Of a DNA stretch of 64,000 nt, positions 1 through 11,219 are shown piece after piece (positions within the stretch are counted from its first letter, which is position 1; each line of letters begins with the position of its first letter). The stretch is from Scolanthus callimorphus (Eukaryota; Cnidaria; Anthozoa; Actiniaria; Edwardsiidae): the NCBI GenBank assembly GCA_033964015.1, contig CM066923.1, forward strand, positions 24,254,168 to 24,318,167. Reading direction: 5' to 3'. Both the position numbers and the translations under genes were made by a program. Below the pieces are notes generated by a model that did not search any database, was not told the origin of the DNA, and saw only the letters and a list, made by a program, of their open reading frames with translations.

Positions 1-192
1 TTTTCGAGAGATATCATTCACGGGAGGTTTGTGAATGATATCTCTCGAAAAAGTGATCCAAATGGCTTAAGATTCGAACTTCCCGCTTGCGTCTTGTTGA
101 CAGATCTCAATGAAAGATATGCTCATTAAATATGACGTCGTAAAGTTCCTCATGTTGCCGTTGAGCGCGCTCGCCCGCGCGCATTAATAGAA

Positions 193-603
193 TAATAATA
201 ATAATAATAATAATAAATTGCTTATATAGCGCTTTTATCATCGCTCAAAGCGCTTTACATTAACGGATAACTCATCCTATAAGAACCAGCTTTATAAACA
301 TGAGTGTGTGTTAGTATTGTGAGTTCTGTGACACTGAGGTTGGGCAACTTCCGACGGTCCTAGTGGTTCTTTAACGTCCCTCTGGTTCCGGTTAGTGTAG
401 CGTATGTGAGAGACGGGGCCTACGGTTTAACGTCCTTATCCGAGAAGACGCGAAGGTCTAACCATTTGCAGATGTTAGAGCAAAGGCAGCACCTTCTCCT
501 CAATTATTAGAAAAGACCCTGAGTGTTGGCCCGGCCAGGGTTTGAACTCCCAACCTCCCGAACATAAGCCCGGCGCTCTACCACTGCGCTAACCGGTCGT
601 CGG
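193..603 (-). mobile_element. tRNA-derived SINE, full length, with target-site duplication
   Basis: Read on the minus strand, the element opens with a tRNA-like head. An A box (TAGCGCAGTGG) lies at 581-591 and a B box (GAGTTCAAACC) at about 540-550, which together would form an internal RNA polymerase III promoter. A ~300-bp body follows, then a 3' tail containing AAGCGCTTTGAGCG and an (ATT)n run at 193-215. The 8-bp direct repeat TAATAGAA occurs at 185-192 and 604-611, as expected of a target-site duplication from LINE-driven insertion. The same body without the head recurs at 29793-30088. A working tRNA gene is unlikely because the head runs straight into the repeat body. The family name is not recognised. 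Confidence 0.85.
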
Positions 604-818
604 TAATAGAAGGTTGTCAGCACACGTTTAAATATTGCACGCTTGGAAAATTTTCCTGATACGAAAAGTGGTGAAAAATCTTGAATTTTTCCGGAAATTG
701 AAGTCCCTGGCTTTCGCCGTGCCGGCGCTTCGACTTGTACCGGCGGCGCGGGCTCCCTGTGGTAGAACAACGTGCTAGGTCACGTGGGAAACAGCTCCAG
801 TCGTTTGTGCGCAAAAAA

Positions 819-3800
819 ATGGCGCCGAATGAGGTTTCTTCACTGAAAAGGTACGTTTTTAATACAGAAATACGCGAATATCAGTAAAATGAAATGATCA
901 GTCCTTTAGGTAAGTTCGTTGTCAATTCATAGCGGAACTGAGATATTTGTCTTGCCGAATTATGAGAATTTTCGAGTGATATGTTTCATGATAGCGGAGC
1001 TCCTTGCGGCGGCCGAAGGCCGCCGCAAAGCGGAGCACCATACCTAAGAAAACAGCGTCAAAAACTGCAAATATTGTATTGGGTACCCTGTGTGAATTTA
1101 TTGAGTAACCTGTGGAAATTGCTAGGGGTCGATCCGATTTTTGGACGTCTCAGAAGCCCCGGATGTTGTACGTGTTCCTGAAGCCTGACGTCACAATAGC
1201 CCTATTGTGACGTCAAGCATGCTCAACTCACTGGGGGAGGGGCGCGTTGTCAGGAGGGAGGAGGGAGTGCTCAACTAACGGGGGAGGGGCGCGTTGTCAG
1301 GGGGGGGGGGGATGCTGATGCTCACGTGAAAGGTAAAATCGCAGGCACAAATACCAGCATTTTGGCAACATCCAAAAACGACTACAGGGCTGCTAGCGGC
1401 TGAAAAAACGACCTACAATAATTACTCAAAGGAGAAAATCCTGAAAAGAAGCCATGGAATCCAAAGATTTGGTAGAATGGGGAATAATAATCAAGTTGGA
1501 GTATTTTCTTTGCCGGCTTGCTCCTGAAATTCTTCCAGTCGGAGTTTAAGGCCGAGAAATGACAGCTAACTGCAGAACCGTGCTATCACGGATTACGCAA
1601 AGGATAAAAATACGCGAAGAGGAAGCCATAGAATACAAACATTGGGTCGAGGGATGAGGAAGGGATCAGAATGATAAATTTGGTTAAAATTATCTCTAGT
1701 AGAAGAGCAGAAAGCAGAAAGAAATGGAAGCACCAGAGACTCTCAGAGAGACCTAGACGGAATTGCGCCCGGGAAGAAGAGAGAAGAAGCCCGGGCAAAG
1801 CATGAGATCAGAGCAGAAAGTAAACCACCAAAGAGAGGCATCCGGTTCTTTTCCATCATATCTTTTTGAGACTACTCGTATATAGTCGAGGATTAACATG
1901 GAAACGGTTTCGTTTGTCCCCCTATGGACTAACACTATTTTTTGAAACAGAAACTTTCGGTACCTTGAAGCCCTTGAACGACACAACGCCTGACGAGCGC
2001 CGCGACACCGAGCGTGGTATAATTGGATCTCTCTTCTGGATCTCAAATCACTTCACTTTACAGGAAGCGGAAATAAACTTTCAAAGTTTTAGTGACAAAC
2101 GTCTTTGTTCATCACCACCACGTGACCCGAAGCGGCAAGATTAGTGAAAGTAAAGTTGTACTGAGTTCCTACACACGATAGCCTGCTCTGTTTGTTTTCG
2201 AGAGGAGTCGTTTTCACGAGGAAAAAATACAGGCTGCAATTCTATTTAATTAGACATATGTTCTACTTCTCCACTGAATGCGAAAGTGTCAGGACTATAG
2301 CTGAATTCACAGGAACTGAAAACGTTTGTCACGAGTTACAGTACAACAACAATGGCGCCCAAAATCGAGCGCGGGAGTTTTCGTGTTTTGCCGTGTTTTG
2401 TGGGTTCTTCAACTCCCTAAAGACATGGAATAGCTTTGAAAGTCACGGATATAATGGGTGCGGTGTGGATTGGAAACTCACTGTTCGCTGGAGTTGGACA
2501 AACATTCAGTATGAAGTGGATTAAACTGCAAGCTCTTTGGTAAGAATGTTTTTTTTGTTTTATGAGAAATATTTTCTCTGACTAGACCGTACGATTTAGA
2601 AAAGATGATCATAGACTTTCAACTGTGTTTTGGCCATTCATTGATTTATAGAATTGATTACTTTATTCTATCTATTGATAGCTATACCCCCACCCCTCAC
2701 CCCTAGGGACCCAGGGAAGGGTGGGGTTATCGTGGGGGTTTAAAGCATTTTAAAACAAGAGTCTGTTCCGAGGGGGTGGTGGATTTGACTGGTTTTGATT
2801 CTGGAACCTGTCTCCACCCCCCAGGGAATGTTTATTTGCTTTCAAATAAGTTATTTCGGTCAATCTTTCACTTTGATTTTGGCCATGCAAATCTACATGT
2901 TAGCTACGATGCAATTCATTGGAATCATTCGATTTTAATGCATTTTTCAAAGGGGAGGCCCACTCCCCTTTGACGATCATAGAAAGGTGTGTTCTTTCTT
3001 TGATGCTTGCAAGTAAAAGGTGATTTCGGAGGCCCCAAGGGTAGGGGCATTTCACAAGAATTTTCTCCCGATGGAGTGGGGACTTAAACAGTTTTTGTTC
3101 AGGGGTAAATCAAATCCCCAACCCTTCCCCGGGTCCCTAGGGGTGGGGGTTTCAATTGACTAGTGCATAACCGGTTTGTCCCCAGCCAAATATAAGTTAA
3201 ATGTTATGCATCAATAATATTTTCCTTGCTCAAAGGAAAGTCAGCAGAGTGCACAGAACGTTTTCCCATTTCTGTTGGATCAGAATAAAGAGAGCCTCTG
3301 TTATATGTTTCTGCCGTAGTTTCATTGTTTTCACCTCTTTCAAAAACCCAATAGAAGTATCTTGATCCAAGTTTTTCAAACTTTTCTCAGGGGGAGCATG
3401 CCCCCTCAAACAGAAATTATTTTGTTTTTCTGTCTCATTTCTATTTTCTCTCCCCCCCCCCCCCCCCCCAATTTCAGACCCTTCTACTTGCTCCACCCAT
3501 AATATGGAGTTATGTATTTGGAACACTTTGGACTTTGTGGCCTTCTGCTTAACACCCGTGCGGCCAGGAGTAGTGTCTTGTCCAATATCTTTTGAAGGGT
3601 CTGCACGCAAGTATAGTAACTTGTGTTATTTCCATTATGAAATCTAGATGGCAACCTGTTTCAATATACAGCTGAGGGTTTTTATAGAATTGGGTCGACA
3701 TAGAGTTTCATTGTAGTACTCCAGGGTGGGGAACTTTGACATTATATTTCTCCGTTTTTCATTTTTTTGTTCATGGCATACATTTAATTTCCAAAATAGA

Positions 3801-6800
3801 CCAAAATCAAGGAAGTTATTCTAAGTGTTTCAGTAACTGGATTTTTGGCCACTTTGTCAAAATTGTCCGGAATCCTGGTAAAATGTCTCGACATATTAAT
3901 TTCTCTGGTGTATCTATCAATAATATTATCTTGTGAAATTATTCTACTTACTATTCTGTCAGATAATGCAGTTTTTTCCACTGAGGAATAAATATTGTCC
4001 TGAATAAATCAGGAAAGTTATTGTGTCCCCTGGTTATTGTGTCCCCCAGCTGACCCCAGCCAGTAATCCTCGTTGAGAGGGGTAGGCTGTATTGGAAAAA
4101 GTAAAAAAGTAAAGTCCTCCCCTGCCCAGAAGGGCGTTGAAAAGTGACCCCCACCCCAGTATTTGTATGGAAAAGAGCAGGGAGCATGCTAATTCTGACT
4201 GTAAGCCGTGGGACATGTGCCAAGCAATAAAATAAATCAAGCCAATCAAGCAATGAAATTTATTGAAAATTTGAAAATTTAATCATTACAAAATTGAAAC
4301 TGCAAACTTTTTTAGGGTTGAAAAGATTACCAAATATTTTAGGGGGATATTTTTCGGATATTTTGCAGGGATACAGCTGAGGCACCGAATGAGGCAAGAT
4401 ATGGGGATTAGGGGATATTTTGGTCCCCAGACTTGCCTCTAGACAATCCCTCTGTGTTGAAATCAAACAATTCACTTGTGACCGAGACAACTCTGGGCTG
4501 AGATATATGGTATTTGTGTAGGGACAGCATAAAACTGTCTATCTCAGGGGTCATATGAGTCAAGAAATAGGACAGGGCAATTGTTGTTAGGGGTTGCTGT
4601 AAGGTCTAACAGCCCTAACAGTCCCAAACAGCATAGGGCTGCTGTTAGGGAAAAACAGCTGGGAGGAAGCATTCCTTACTCCCACGTCTTAAAGGCAGGG
4701 CACATATTATGATCGACACCTACAGCCCTTACAGCCCTAACAGCCCTGGCTGGCCTGACAACCCTAACAGCCAACAAACCTAACAGCCCTAACAAACCTA
4801 ACAGCCCTAACAAACCTAACAGTCCTAAACAGCAGAGAGGAAGCATTCCTAAAAGGCGGGGCACATATTATGATCAACACCTAACAGCCCTCTGTTAGGG
4901 CTGCTAGGACTGTTAGAGCTGTTAAGACTGTTAGGGCTGTTAGGTCTGTAAGTGGTGTTAGGGTTGTTGTGTTTATCATAATTTGTGCCCCAGGTCGTTT
5001 AAGAGGTGGGAGTAAGGAATGTTTTCTCAATGCTGTTTGGGCTGTTAGGTCTGTTAGGCCTAACAACAGCCCTAACAAGAATTTCCCTGTCCTATTCCTT
5101 GACAGGTCAGGGGTTGGGCCAACTTTCTTGATTGTGCGTGCCGCATATGTTAGCCACAACACCAAGATATCGTGCATTTTTTTCTCATGTGAAACAGGTG
5201 CCAGTTTTGTCCTTACCCCAAAGTTGTCCCAGGGTCTTCTCCATCGTTTTTCAAAATGGTCGGGAGAAGACCCTGGGGGGGGGGGGGGGGGGGGGGGGGG
5301 GTTGAAAATTACCCACAAGACCCTGGGGACGAGGTTGATATCTCGCCTCATGTGAACAAGCCCTACGGGTGTCTACATTTTTATTAGTTGAGTTGTCCTC
5401 ATGCTTTTTGTGTTTTGTAAAAGGCAGAAAGGCAATAATATCAGTCTAAATATAATAAATGTATTTTTGATACTACAATTAACTACTACCATCTTTTATT
5501 CCTTATAATAGTTGGGAGCTCCGCTTTTAGGCAGTGCCTAAATCTATATATTATGTTCAACTGAACACAAAACAGCAGTACTAGCTCTTGGGATAAATGC
5601 CAAATATGGTTTAAATAAATAAAAAAGATGTCGGTGAAGAAAACAGCAAGATGCACGAATACTCATTTAAGTGGTTTACAGTACAGTTGAATTGCTACAG
5701 GCCATGGCCATAAGTATATATAATAGGACTCCATGCTGTCCAATTAAGAAAACATTGGATGATTCAGAGGAACTCCAAAATTGGACGAGGCCACAGGCCG
5801 AGTCCAATTTGGAGTTCCGAGGAATCATCCATTTTTTTCTTAATTGGACAAGCATGGAGTCCTGTTATTTATTAATTATATAACATCCATGTTCAACCCA
5901 AACTGTCCAATTTTAGCGCGAACTGTCCAATTAGAGCGCGCGCGATCCAATTAAAAAATAATTGGACGATTCAAGAAAAATCGATCTGCCGGCACAATGG
6001 GATTTCGAGCTGAAAAAGAAAAAAAAGGGATTTCGAGCTGGCTATATAATTACTATTATAATCAAGGCCGTAGCGCTTACTGGGGCCACCCCCCCCCCCC
6101 CCCCCCCCCACCCCCCCACCCACCCCACAGTTTCTCCCTGTCGGAGATAGATAGGGGTCACAATCTATAGCATTGATTTAGTGCATGCAAGTAATCTGAA
6201 ATGTAAAATATCCGAGCGAAATAAGCAAAGTATCAGTCACGCGAGTTCGTATCATATATTAGTCACGAGAGTTGTAACCATAGCAACAAGTTTCATAAGG
6301 CAACATTGATTTACCGCAATAGCGCAACTTGATTGGTAGATTATTGTTAAGATTGTATTGCCGCACCCTAGTATGTAATCTTATAGTCACGTTTGAAGTC
6401 TAAAAATTGTAATCATAGTAGAAGTGCGAGAGGCGAGTGTGAACTAATCAGTGAAACAGTGATTTGAGTAAAAACCTAAAAACCCAAACTGGAGTATTCT
6501 GTCCCACGGATCATTCCGGACATCCCCAAACAACCCTTAAAACTCCCGATTTTGCACCCTGCATATCAAAGTTCTCCCAGACGTGGTAATTTCACATGCT
6601 GGGCTGTAAATTTCGGCCCACTTTGCATGCAAAAGAGTTTAAACTTTCCTTAAACAGGGGCGTAGCCAGGGGGGTCCAGGGGGGGCCTTGAATTTTTTAT
6701 ATGTCGTGCCCCCCAGCTTTTGGAAGCTTGCTACGGCCCTGTACTTATTACAAGGATTTCACTAAAAACTTCAAAATGTATTCCATTTCAACTGAGCAAT

Positions 6801-9139
6801 TTACTAAAGCTTTATCTTTTATCTTGGGGCCAGCTTTGATTTGAACAAGTCAAGGTTTTGTATATCAGGTTGGCGCAATGTAAAGACGCTAGTTCTCCCA
6901 ATGCTGTGGTCTGGGATCAAATTCCCAGCTGCCACAGAGGAAATTTCTTTCTGTTTGAGTTGTGATCGAGACAGGTTCATATTGTGTGTTGAACCTAGCA
7001 CGAGTCAAAGAATACCCCATCGGCCCTGTACTCTCCTACCTGCCACTTCTTGTCCTCTGACTGCTGCTTTTGCATTTGTCACATTCTTTTCTTTTTAGAT
7101 TACCTTTTCTGTTCTCTTTTAGTCCGAGGGCTTTCAATAATGAGACTCCACAGGGCTCGATATTGCGACCACATCAGTTTGAGAAGCAACCAGAATTTTC
7201 CGCTTTGCAACAAGATATATTTAAGTTGGTTGCAAAAGATGGTGACTACTTTTTGATAGATATTCGTTAATGTTTGCCCTTAATTGAGCGACTATAGTTC
7301 ATCTCTCTTTTTACGACTAATTAGTGTTACAGAAAAAGTGCGAAATTGCAACCCATGTTTTGTTTTTGTTAACTGGAGCCCTGCTCCACAGTGCTGCAAA
7401 TTTAAAAAATTTGAAAATTCTAGCCGCATTTACTAAAATGTTAGTCACAAAAATTGAACTTGCGCCAGTGAGTTAGACAAGTGAGTCGACTCACTGACAA
7501 AGTGTAGTCACTGCAAAAGAGAAAAACGTAGTCGCAAAAGTGACCCTCATGGGCACAATTTGCAGCCCTGCAGTGATGCATTTGCTACCTGGATCCGGCT
7601 CATCATTCTGATGTTTTTTTTTTTTTTTTAATTATGTATAAGGAGGAGACTTCTTTTGGGGAAGCAACTGTTTAAAGCTGTCTCCTGCACAACTGCCTTA
7701 CCCATACCTGTCACAAGTATGTGCAACTGCATGCTCCATCTGAGGGACATAATGACAGGGATTCAAAATCAGTGGAACTCACCTGAAGTTGCTCTGGGGA
7801 GTTCAAGTGGAGAAGGATGTTATACGTCCGGTAACATGCTAAGAAGAGGATGAAAGAAGAGGATGATCCATCAGTGCTAGGAGATTAATAAATTACAGGG
7901 TGTGTACGCCTCCTGAAAACATTGTGTGGTGCAGAAAACATCCATTCCCCCCCCCCCCCCCCATGGAAGGATGTTGAAAAGTAATCCCCCCCCCAACCCA
8001 ACCCCTCTGGAATTTCCAAAGGAAAATGCAGTATTTGTATTTGTGGAAGAAATCAGGTAAATTGACGCCCCACACACACCCCACCCCCACCCCTCTGGGA
8101 TTTCCAATCCCATCCATGGGGGGAGGGGGGTTGGATATTTTCAGGAACCACACATTCAGTTTCTCATATGATTGTGAGTTTTAAATTCAGTGATGTAGCA
8201 CTGCTTGGATTGTTAAACAATGCATAATGAAAAGTCTTCTCTTCCTGCTAGACAGCCTATAATTACCTCATAAAATTACTTATTTTTAATTGCTAAGAAA
8301 CCCAGTCAGAACAGAACTAAGTTCAACATATGAAGGTTATTGCATTTGAAGCATATTCTGTTGTGACTTGCATCTCACTTGATGGCATCGAATATCATCT
8401 CATCTATTTTCTGCTTGTTATTTAGCCTGACAGGTTTGTTATGGACCCACTGTACTTCTTTGGCCACAAGGTTGTCAAGCAAATTGAGAACCAAAGCAGC
8501 CTCAGTGGGGAGTTCTCTCTATGGCCCTCAGACAGGTAGAATATCACTCTTGAGTCCAAATTTTAAAATCACAAATAATACCAATCCTGTGAAACAGAAT
8601 TTCAATGAGTTTAATAATTATTCAGTTGTGTCTCAAGCTCGAAATTTGCAGATATAAACAACAACAACAACAATTTATTCAGCATTCCCATATTGTACAT
8701 ATGGTTTTGCCTTTAACATAAATACTAATGATCAGCAGATTACTGACAAGAAAAGAAAATAATAAATGATAATCATATATTAATTAATGAGATTGTGATA
8801 ACAAAGAAATGTGCTTTTGAATGCTGCATTGAGGAATGGCTTAATTGTTTACAAACAAATGGATCTGCATTGTTAAAGAAGAAAAGTAGTCTTTCATCTA
8901 ACTTTCCATATAAATACTCATTTTGTCAAGATGGGGTTGAGGGGGTAGAGGGAGTGGCCGAGAAGCAGGGTATTGTTTGGGATGGTGGCTGAGACAGGTT
9001 TTGTTGCTAACAACACTGGGCTTGTAGTTGATGCTGTGTCGATCTTCAATTATGGCTGTTTGATCTAAAGGTTTAAGTTTGAACCACAGTCATCCTCTCC
9101 CAGTCATCCTCTCCTTTAATCTATAGGCCGCTGCCCTGA
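819..9139 (+). CDS. Candidate multi-exon gene, unknown product (about 120 aa)
   Basis: Five segments join with matching splice phases. Exon 1 (819-850) has a clean ATG and the start MAPNEVSSLK, then donor AG|GTACGT (phase 2). Exon 2 (7123-7265) follows a pyrimidine-rich acceptor TTCTCTTTTAG and reads SPRAFNNETPQGS..., ending KDGDYFLIDIR; a GTTAAT donor at 7266 or a GTGACT donor at 7242 both give phase 1. Exon 3 (7643-7716) reads GDFFWGSNCLKLSP... and has donor A|GTATGT (phase 0). Exon 4 (8426-8535) reads PDRFVMDPLYFFGHKVV... and has donor CAG|GTAGAA (phase 2). A terminal exon after the acceptor at 9125-9126 would stop at 9137-9139; in another phase that exon stays open to about 9181. The product has no signal peptide or membrane segment and I do not recognise the family. 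Exon chaining is inferred from phase agreement and codon-like composition only; exons 3 and 5 are the weakest. Confidence 0.45.
979..1047 (-). repeat. 3' terminus of the AGCGGAGCTCC repeat family
   Basis: On the minus strand this reads ...TATGGTGCTCCGCT, then a GC-rich hairpin (GCGGCGGCC/GGCCGCCGC), then GGAGCTCCGCT. The same ending closes the copies near 21500-21549 and 45010-45066. A matching opening terminus in the same orientation lies at 5513-5560, so the two may bound one 4.5-kb insertion or be two fragments. Confidence 0.6.
1186..1215. promoter_or_regulatory. 30-bp palindrome with a CRE octamer in each arm
   Basis: Fourteen-base arms (TGACGTCACAATAG) surround a central CC. Each arm begins or ends with TGACGTCA, the consensus for CREB/ATF factors. 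It sits about 340 bp into the putative first intron of the candidate gene. Binding is inferred from sequence only. Confidence 0.4.
1221..1313 (+). repeat. 48-bp tandem duplication, G-rich
   Basis: Two consecutive copies start with GCTCAACT at 1221 and 1269 and share GGGGGAGGGGCGCGTTGTCA. The second copy runs into a poly-G tract. Confidence 0.8.
2685..3157. mobile_element. MITE-like element with long inverted termini
   Basis: The left end has ACCCCCACCCCT followed by AGGGACCCAGGGAAGGGT. The right end, reverse complemented, has ACCCCCACCCCT then AGGGACCCGGGGAAGGGT. No transposase reading frame is present between the arms. Target duplications are not clear. Confidence 0.6.
4557..5103. mobile_element. 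Foldback element with CCCTAACAG-rich arms
   Basis: The left arm starts GTCAAGAAATAGGACAGGG and the right arm ends, in reverse complement, with GTCAAGGAATAGGACAGGG. Both arms carry many copies of an 8-10 bp motif close to CCTAACAG, plus the shared blocks AGCATTCCTTACTCCCAC and CACATATTATGATC. The centre lies near 4893. The arms resemble degenerate telomeric CCCTAA, but the unit length is wrong and they sit inside an inverted repeat. Confidence 0.65.
5274..5300. repeat. Poly-G tract
   Basis: An uninterrupted G run of about 25 bases preceded by AGACCCTG. A related AGACCCTGGGG follows at about 5319. Confidence 0.9.
5513..5560 (-). repeat. 5' terminus of the AGCGGAGCTCC repeat family
   Basis: On the minus strand it reads ATATATAGATTTAGG, a short stem (GCACTGCC) and TAAAAGCGGAGCTCCC. 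This matches the openings of the copies at 20864, 21836 and 44503. Confidence 0.6.
5720..5872. mobile_element. Near-perfect palindromic MITE (hairpin)
   Basis: Arms of about 70 bp face each other: the left arm runs from AATAGGACTCCATGCTGTCC to GGAACTCCAAAATTGGAC, and the right arm is its complement from GTCCAATTTGGAGTTCC to GGACTCCATGCTTGTCC read in reverse. The loop is only about 15 bp. A single-stranded copy would fold almost completely. Confidence 0.75.
6655..6742. mobile_element. Short hAT-like MITE
   Basis: Ends are CAGGGGCGTAGCCAGG and, reverse complemented, CAGGGCCGTAGCAAGC. CAGGG-type ends are common in hAT elements, but the 8 bp on the two sides (TCCTTAAA and TACTTATT) match only partly. 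Confidence 0.45.
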
Positions 9140-9790
9140 TTTAAAGAGAGAGGAAATGATGGCATTTTATGCACTGTCATAACACAGACAACTGCTAACT
9201 GGCGGTTCCTCTTTTCCTTGGGAAGACTCTAGAATTTATGCCAAACATAAAAGCATGTCAGAGTATCGAATATTACATTTTGTGCCTTACTCCCGCTCAA
9301 TGGATATCTTTTTTTTAAAAAGGCGAGTGTCTTTCAAGTTTTATCAGTTCGACCAACATTCCCCGAGTGTTTGTAAGAAAGAAGAGAGCACGCAGAAAAT
9401 ATTTTTATTGCTTTTAGAAAATAAAATACACACGCGCGACAATCGTGTTTCTCAGGTTTCTTACAAACACGCTTTTTAACCAATCAGAATGCGCACATTC
9501 ACAATACAACATAGGTGTTATTTTATAAACTGGCTTGTGATAACTGTTAGATGTTAGCGTTTCGTTCATGACGTTACTAATTACATTTCATTGCTATTCT
9601 TATGATCATTTTGGGCGATATACTCCCCCCTTTACTATAATCAGAAACAATATAAGATTGTTATTTAAGAAATAAAACATTTTTCTGTGCCTTCATAGAG
9701 TTTTGAAAACCTCGGCTTGTGTTTGGCAGAATTCTCGAGTCAGATCATGAGGCACTCGACTTCGTCTCGTGCTTTCATGATCCGCAGCGG

Positions 9791-9827
<37 letters not shown>

Positions 9828-10400
9828 ACCCCCTCGCCTCTGTTCTGTTCTGGACCGACTTACTACTAAAATTGTAAATATTTAATAGACAACAAATAAA
9901 AGCTCCAATAAAATGTAGCAAATTTCTTCAAACGCTAGTTTTTCCCTGAGATCAATATTTTTGGCTGGGTTTCCTGTGACGAGAACGCAAAAAACACGTC
10001 CGATCTATGTTTTTTATTTTTTGAATTTTGGAACCCCCCCTCTCATAAGTGCTGGCTACGCCCCTGACTGACGTCGCCTTCTAATTCATATGTCGGGGAT
10101 TTCAGGTGTACAGTAGGTTGCTATGATCATATGTCTCTTGACAATTGACGATTCCACAAACAATGGGCTAATGTGCTACGAAATTGAGCGCCACCCCAGT
10201 CATCACAAAGTCCTGAAGTTAAATCCTTGGGGTGGTTCTGCGAGGGGAAGCGGTCAAAACAAGCAAACCCCTGCACAACCCCTCTCCGCCCTCGCCTGTT
10301 TTTCGCGGTCCATTTTCTTGGTGTTTTCTTTAGTGGTAACAGATTTTTATTGCACAAATACGTTCTTGTGTCGTTGATCGTGTTGTAGAAGCCGTTGGTT
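9140..10400. other. No gene seen; repeats and a 35-base C run
   Basis: Apart from the repeat at 9321-9525, this holds a C tract at 9793-9827 and a fragment with GGCTACGCCCCTGA near 10050, which matches the end of CAGGGGCGTAGC-type elements. AATAAA motifs near 9668 and 9895 could serve polyadenylation of the gene ending near 9139, though they are also expected by chance. Confidence 0.4.
9321..9525 (+). repeat. Interspersed repeat, copy 1
   Basis: Shares about 200 bp with 39149-39357, including GGCGAGTGTCTTTCAAG, CCCCGAGTGTTTGTAAGAAA, CACACGCGCGACA and ACAACATAGGTGTTATTTT. A sub-motif, TTTCTTACAAACACG, occurs in inverted form within each copy. There is no coding potential. Confidence 0.75.
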
Positions 10401-10409
10401 ACTTCATCA

Positions 10410-11029
10410 ATAATAAACAAATAATAAACACTTTAGTGCGTATATCAGCGTTCTAAGCGCTTTACAATAATGGATTATAAAAAGAAATATGTACAATATG
10501 TATATACGAACATGATAAATACACAAAATTACATGGTAATATTTACATGCAAGCTCAATAAAATAGGGGTAGCACTAAAACAATAAAAAGGTTAAACAAT
10601 CGTAAGATGGAAAGTATTAAAAATGTGAAAAAACAACAATAATAAAAGACATGTAATTATAGAAATAATAAAAAAAAACGTATAGACAGAAAGACGGCTT
10701 TTGTTATTCAAAACAAACAAGCATTGTTCTTATACCATTTATGTTGCGTGCGCAACATCGTGAAAACTGCCAATTTGTGCTTATCTAGTAGCTGAAAGGT
10801 TATTTAACAGACCTTGACTATTATTTTGCTCATTGCTTGTGAATTTGACTGCATTTAAGCTACCTTAATTATCCCCAAAATCGTGACGCTGCCTCTTTAA
10901 CTGCTCTTTTATAAAGATAGGTTTTAATATCAACTCGAATTGGGAAAGAGAATCAGCTAGTCGTACATCACTGAGCAGATCGTTCCAAAGTCGTGAAGCA
11001 TATACTGCAAACGATCTCAACCCATAGCT
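10410..11029 (-). pseudogene. 3' end of a non-LTR retrotransposon (LINE), truncated
   Basis: On the minus strand, 11029-10865 encodes a fragment reading SFAVYASRLWNDLL followed by SDVRLADSLSQFELILKP. This resembles the conserved segment at the end of many LINE reverse transcriptases (SF...A.RLWN.LP..LR....L..FK..LK). It ends at a stop at 10865, and an AT-rich 3' UTR runs to about 10410. The tail, TGTAAAGCGCTTAGAACGCT, closely resembles the SINE tail at 193-280, which suggests this LINE clade may mobilise that SINE. The 5' part is missing. Confidence 0.65.
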
Positions 11030-11215
11030 TTTTTCTAAAAAAAAAATGATCACATGAAACCAAACGCTGCACCATGTATCGGCATTATTGTTACTAAAAT
11101 CCCGTGAAGCATATACAGCAAATGATCTCAACCCATAGCTTTTTTCTAAAAGAAAAAAAAAAACGAATCACATGAAACCAAACGTTGCACCAAGTCTCGG
11201 CTTCGTTACTAAAAT
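10993..11215. repeat. 111-bp tandem duplication inside the LINE remnant
   Basis: Two copies start GTGAAGCATATAC at 10993 and 11104. Each runs through ATGATCTCAACCCATAGC (or ACGATCTC...) and CACATGAAACCAAACG. The duplication disrupts the RT reading frame. Confidence 0.75.
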
Positions 11216-11219
11216 CCCG

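Larger units (their letters stand above)
851..7122 (+). other. Putative first intron of the candidate gene, filled with repeats
   Basis: No exon is convincing in this 6.3-kb stretch. It contains the repeat termini at 979-1047 and 5513-5560, a CRE palindrome at 1186-1215, a 48-bp duplication, the inverted-repeat elements listed separately, and homopolymer C or G runs near 1300, 3457, 5274 and 6089. Short ORFs here, including ones reading through the CCCTAACAG arms, look like repeat translation. Confidence 0.5.

Noticed and set aside
532..603. tRNA gene on the minus strand
   Set aside because: A and B boxes are present, but the sequence continues into a repeat body with a microsatellite tail and target duplication, so it is the head of a SINE.
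507..814. Two short minus-strand proteins
   Set aside because: They translate the SINE head and flank; no domain or splice support.
2192..2524. 110-aa plus-strand protein
   Set aside because: No recognisable motif, no good splice pairing, and it sits between repeats.
4590..5080. Interstitial telomere
   Set aside because: Motifs are 8-10 bp and degenerate, in both orientations around one centre, inside a foldback element.
4881..5351. Proline-rich 156-aa protein
   Set aside because: Proline run comes from the poly-G tract and the rest from the inverted repeat arms.
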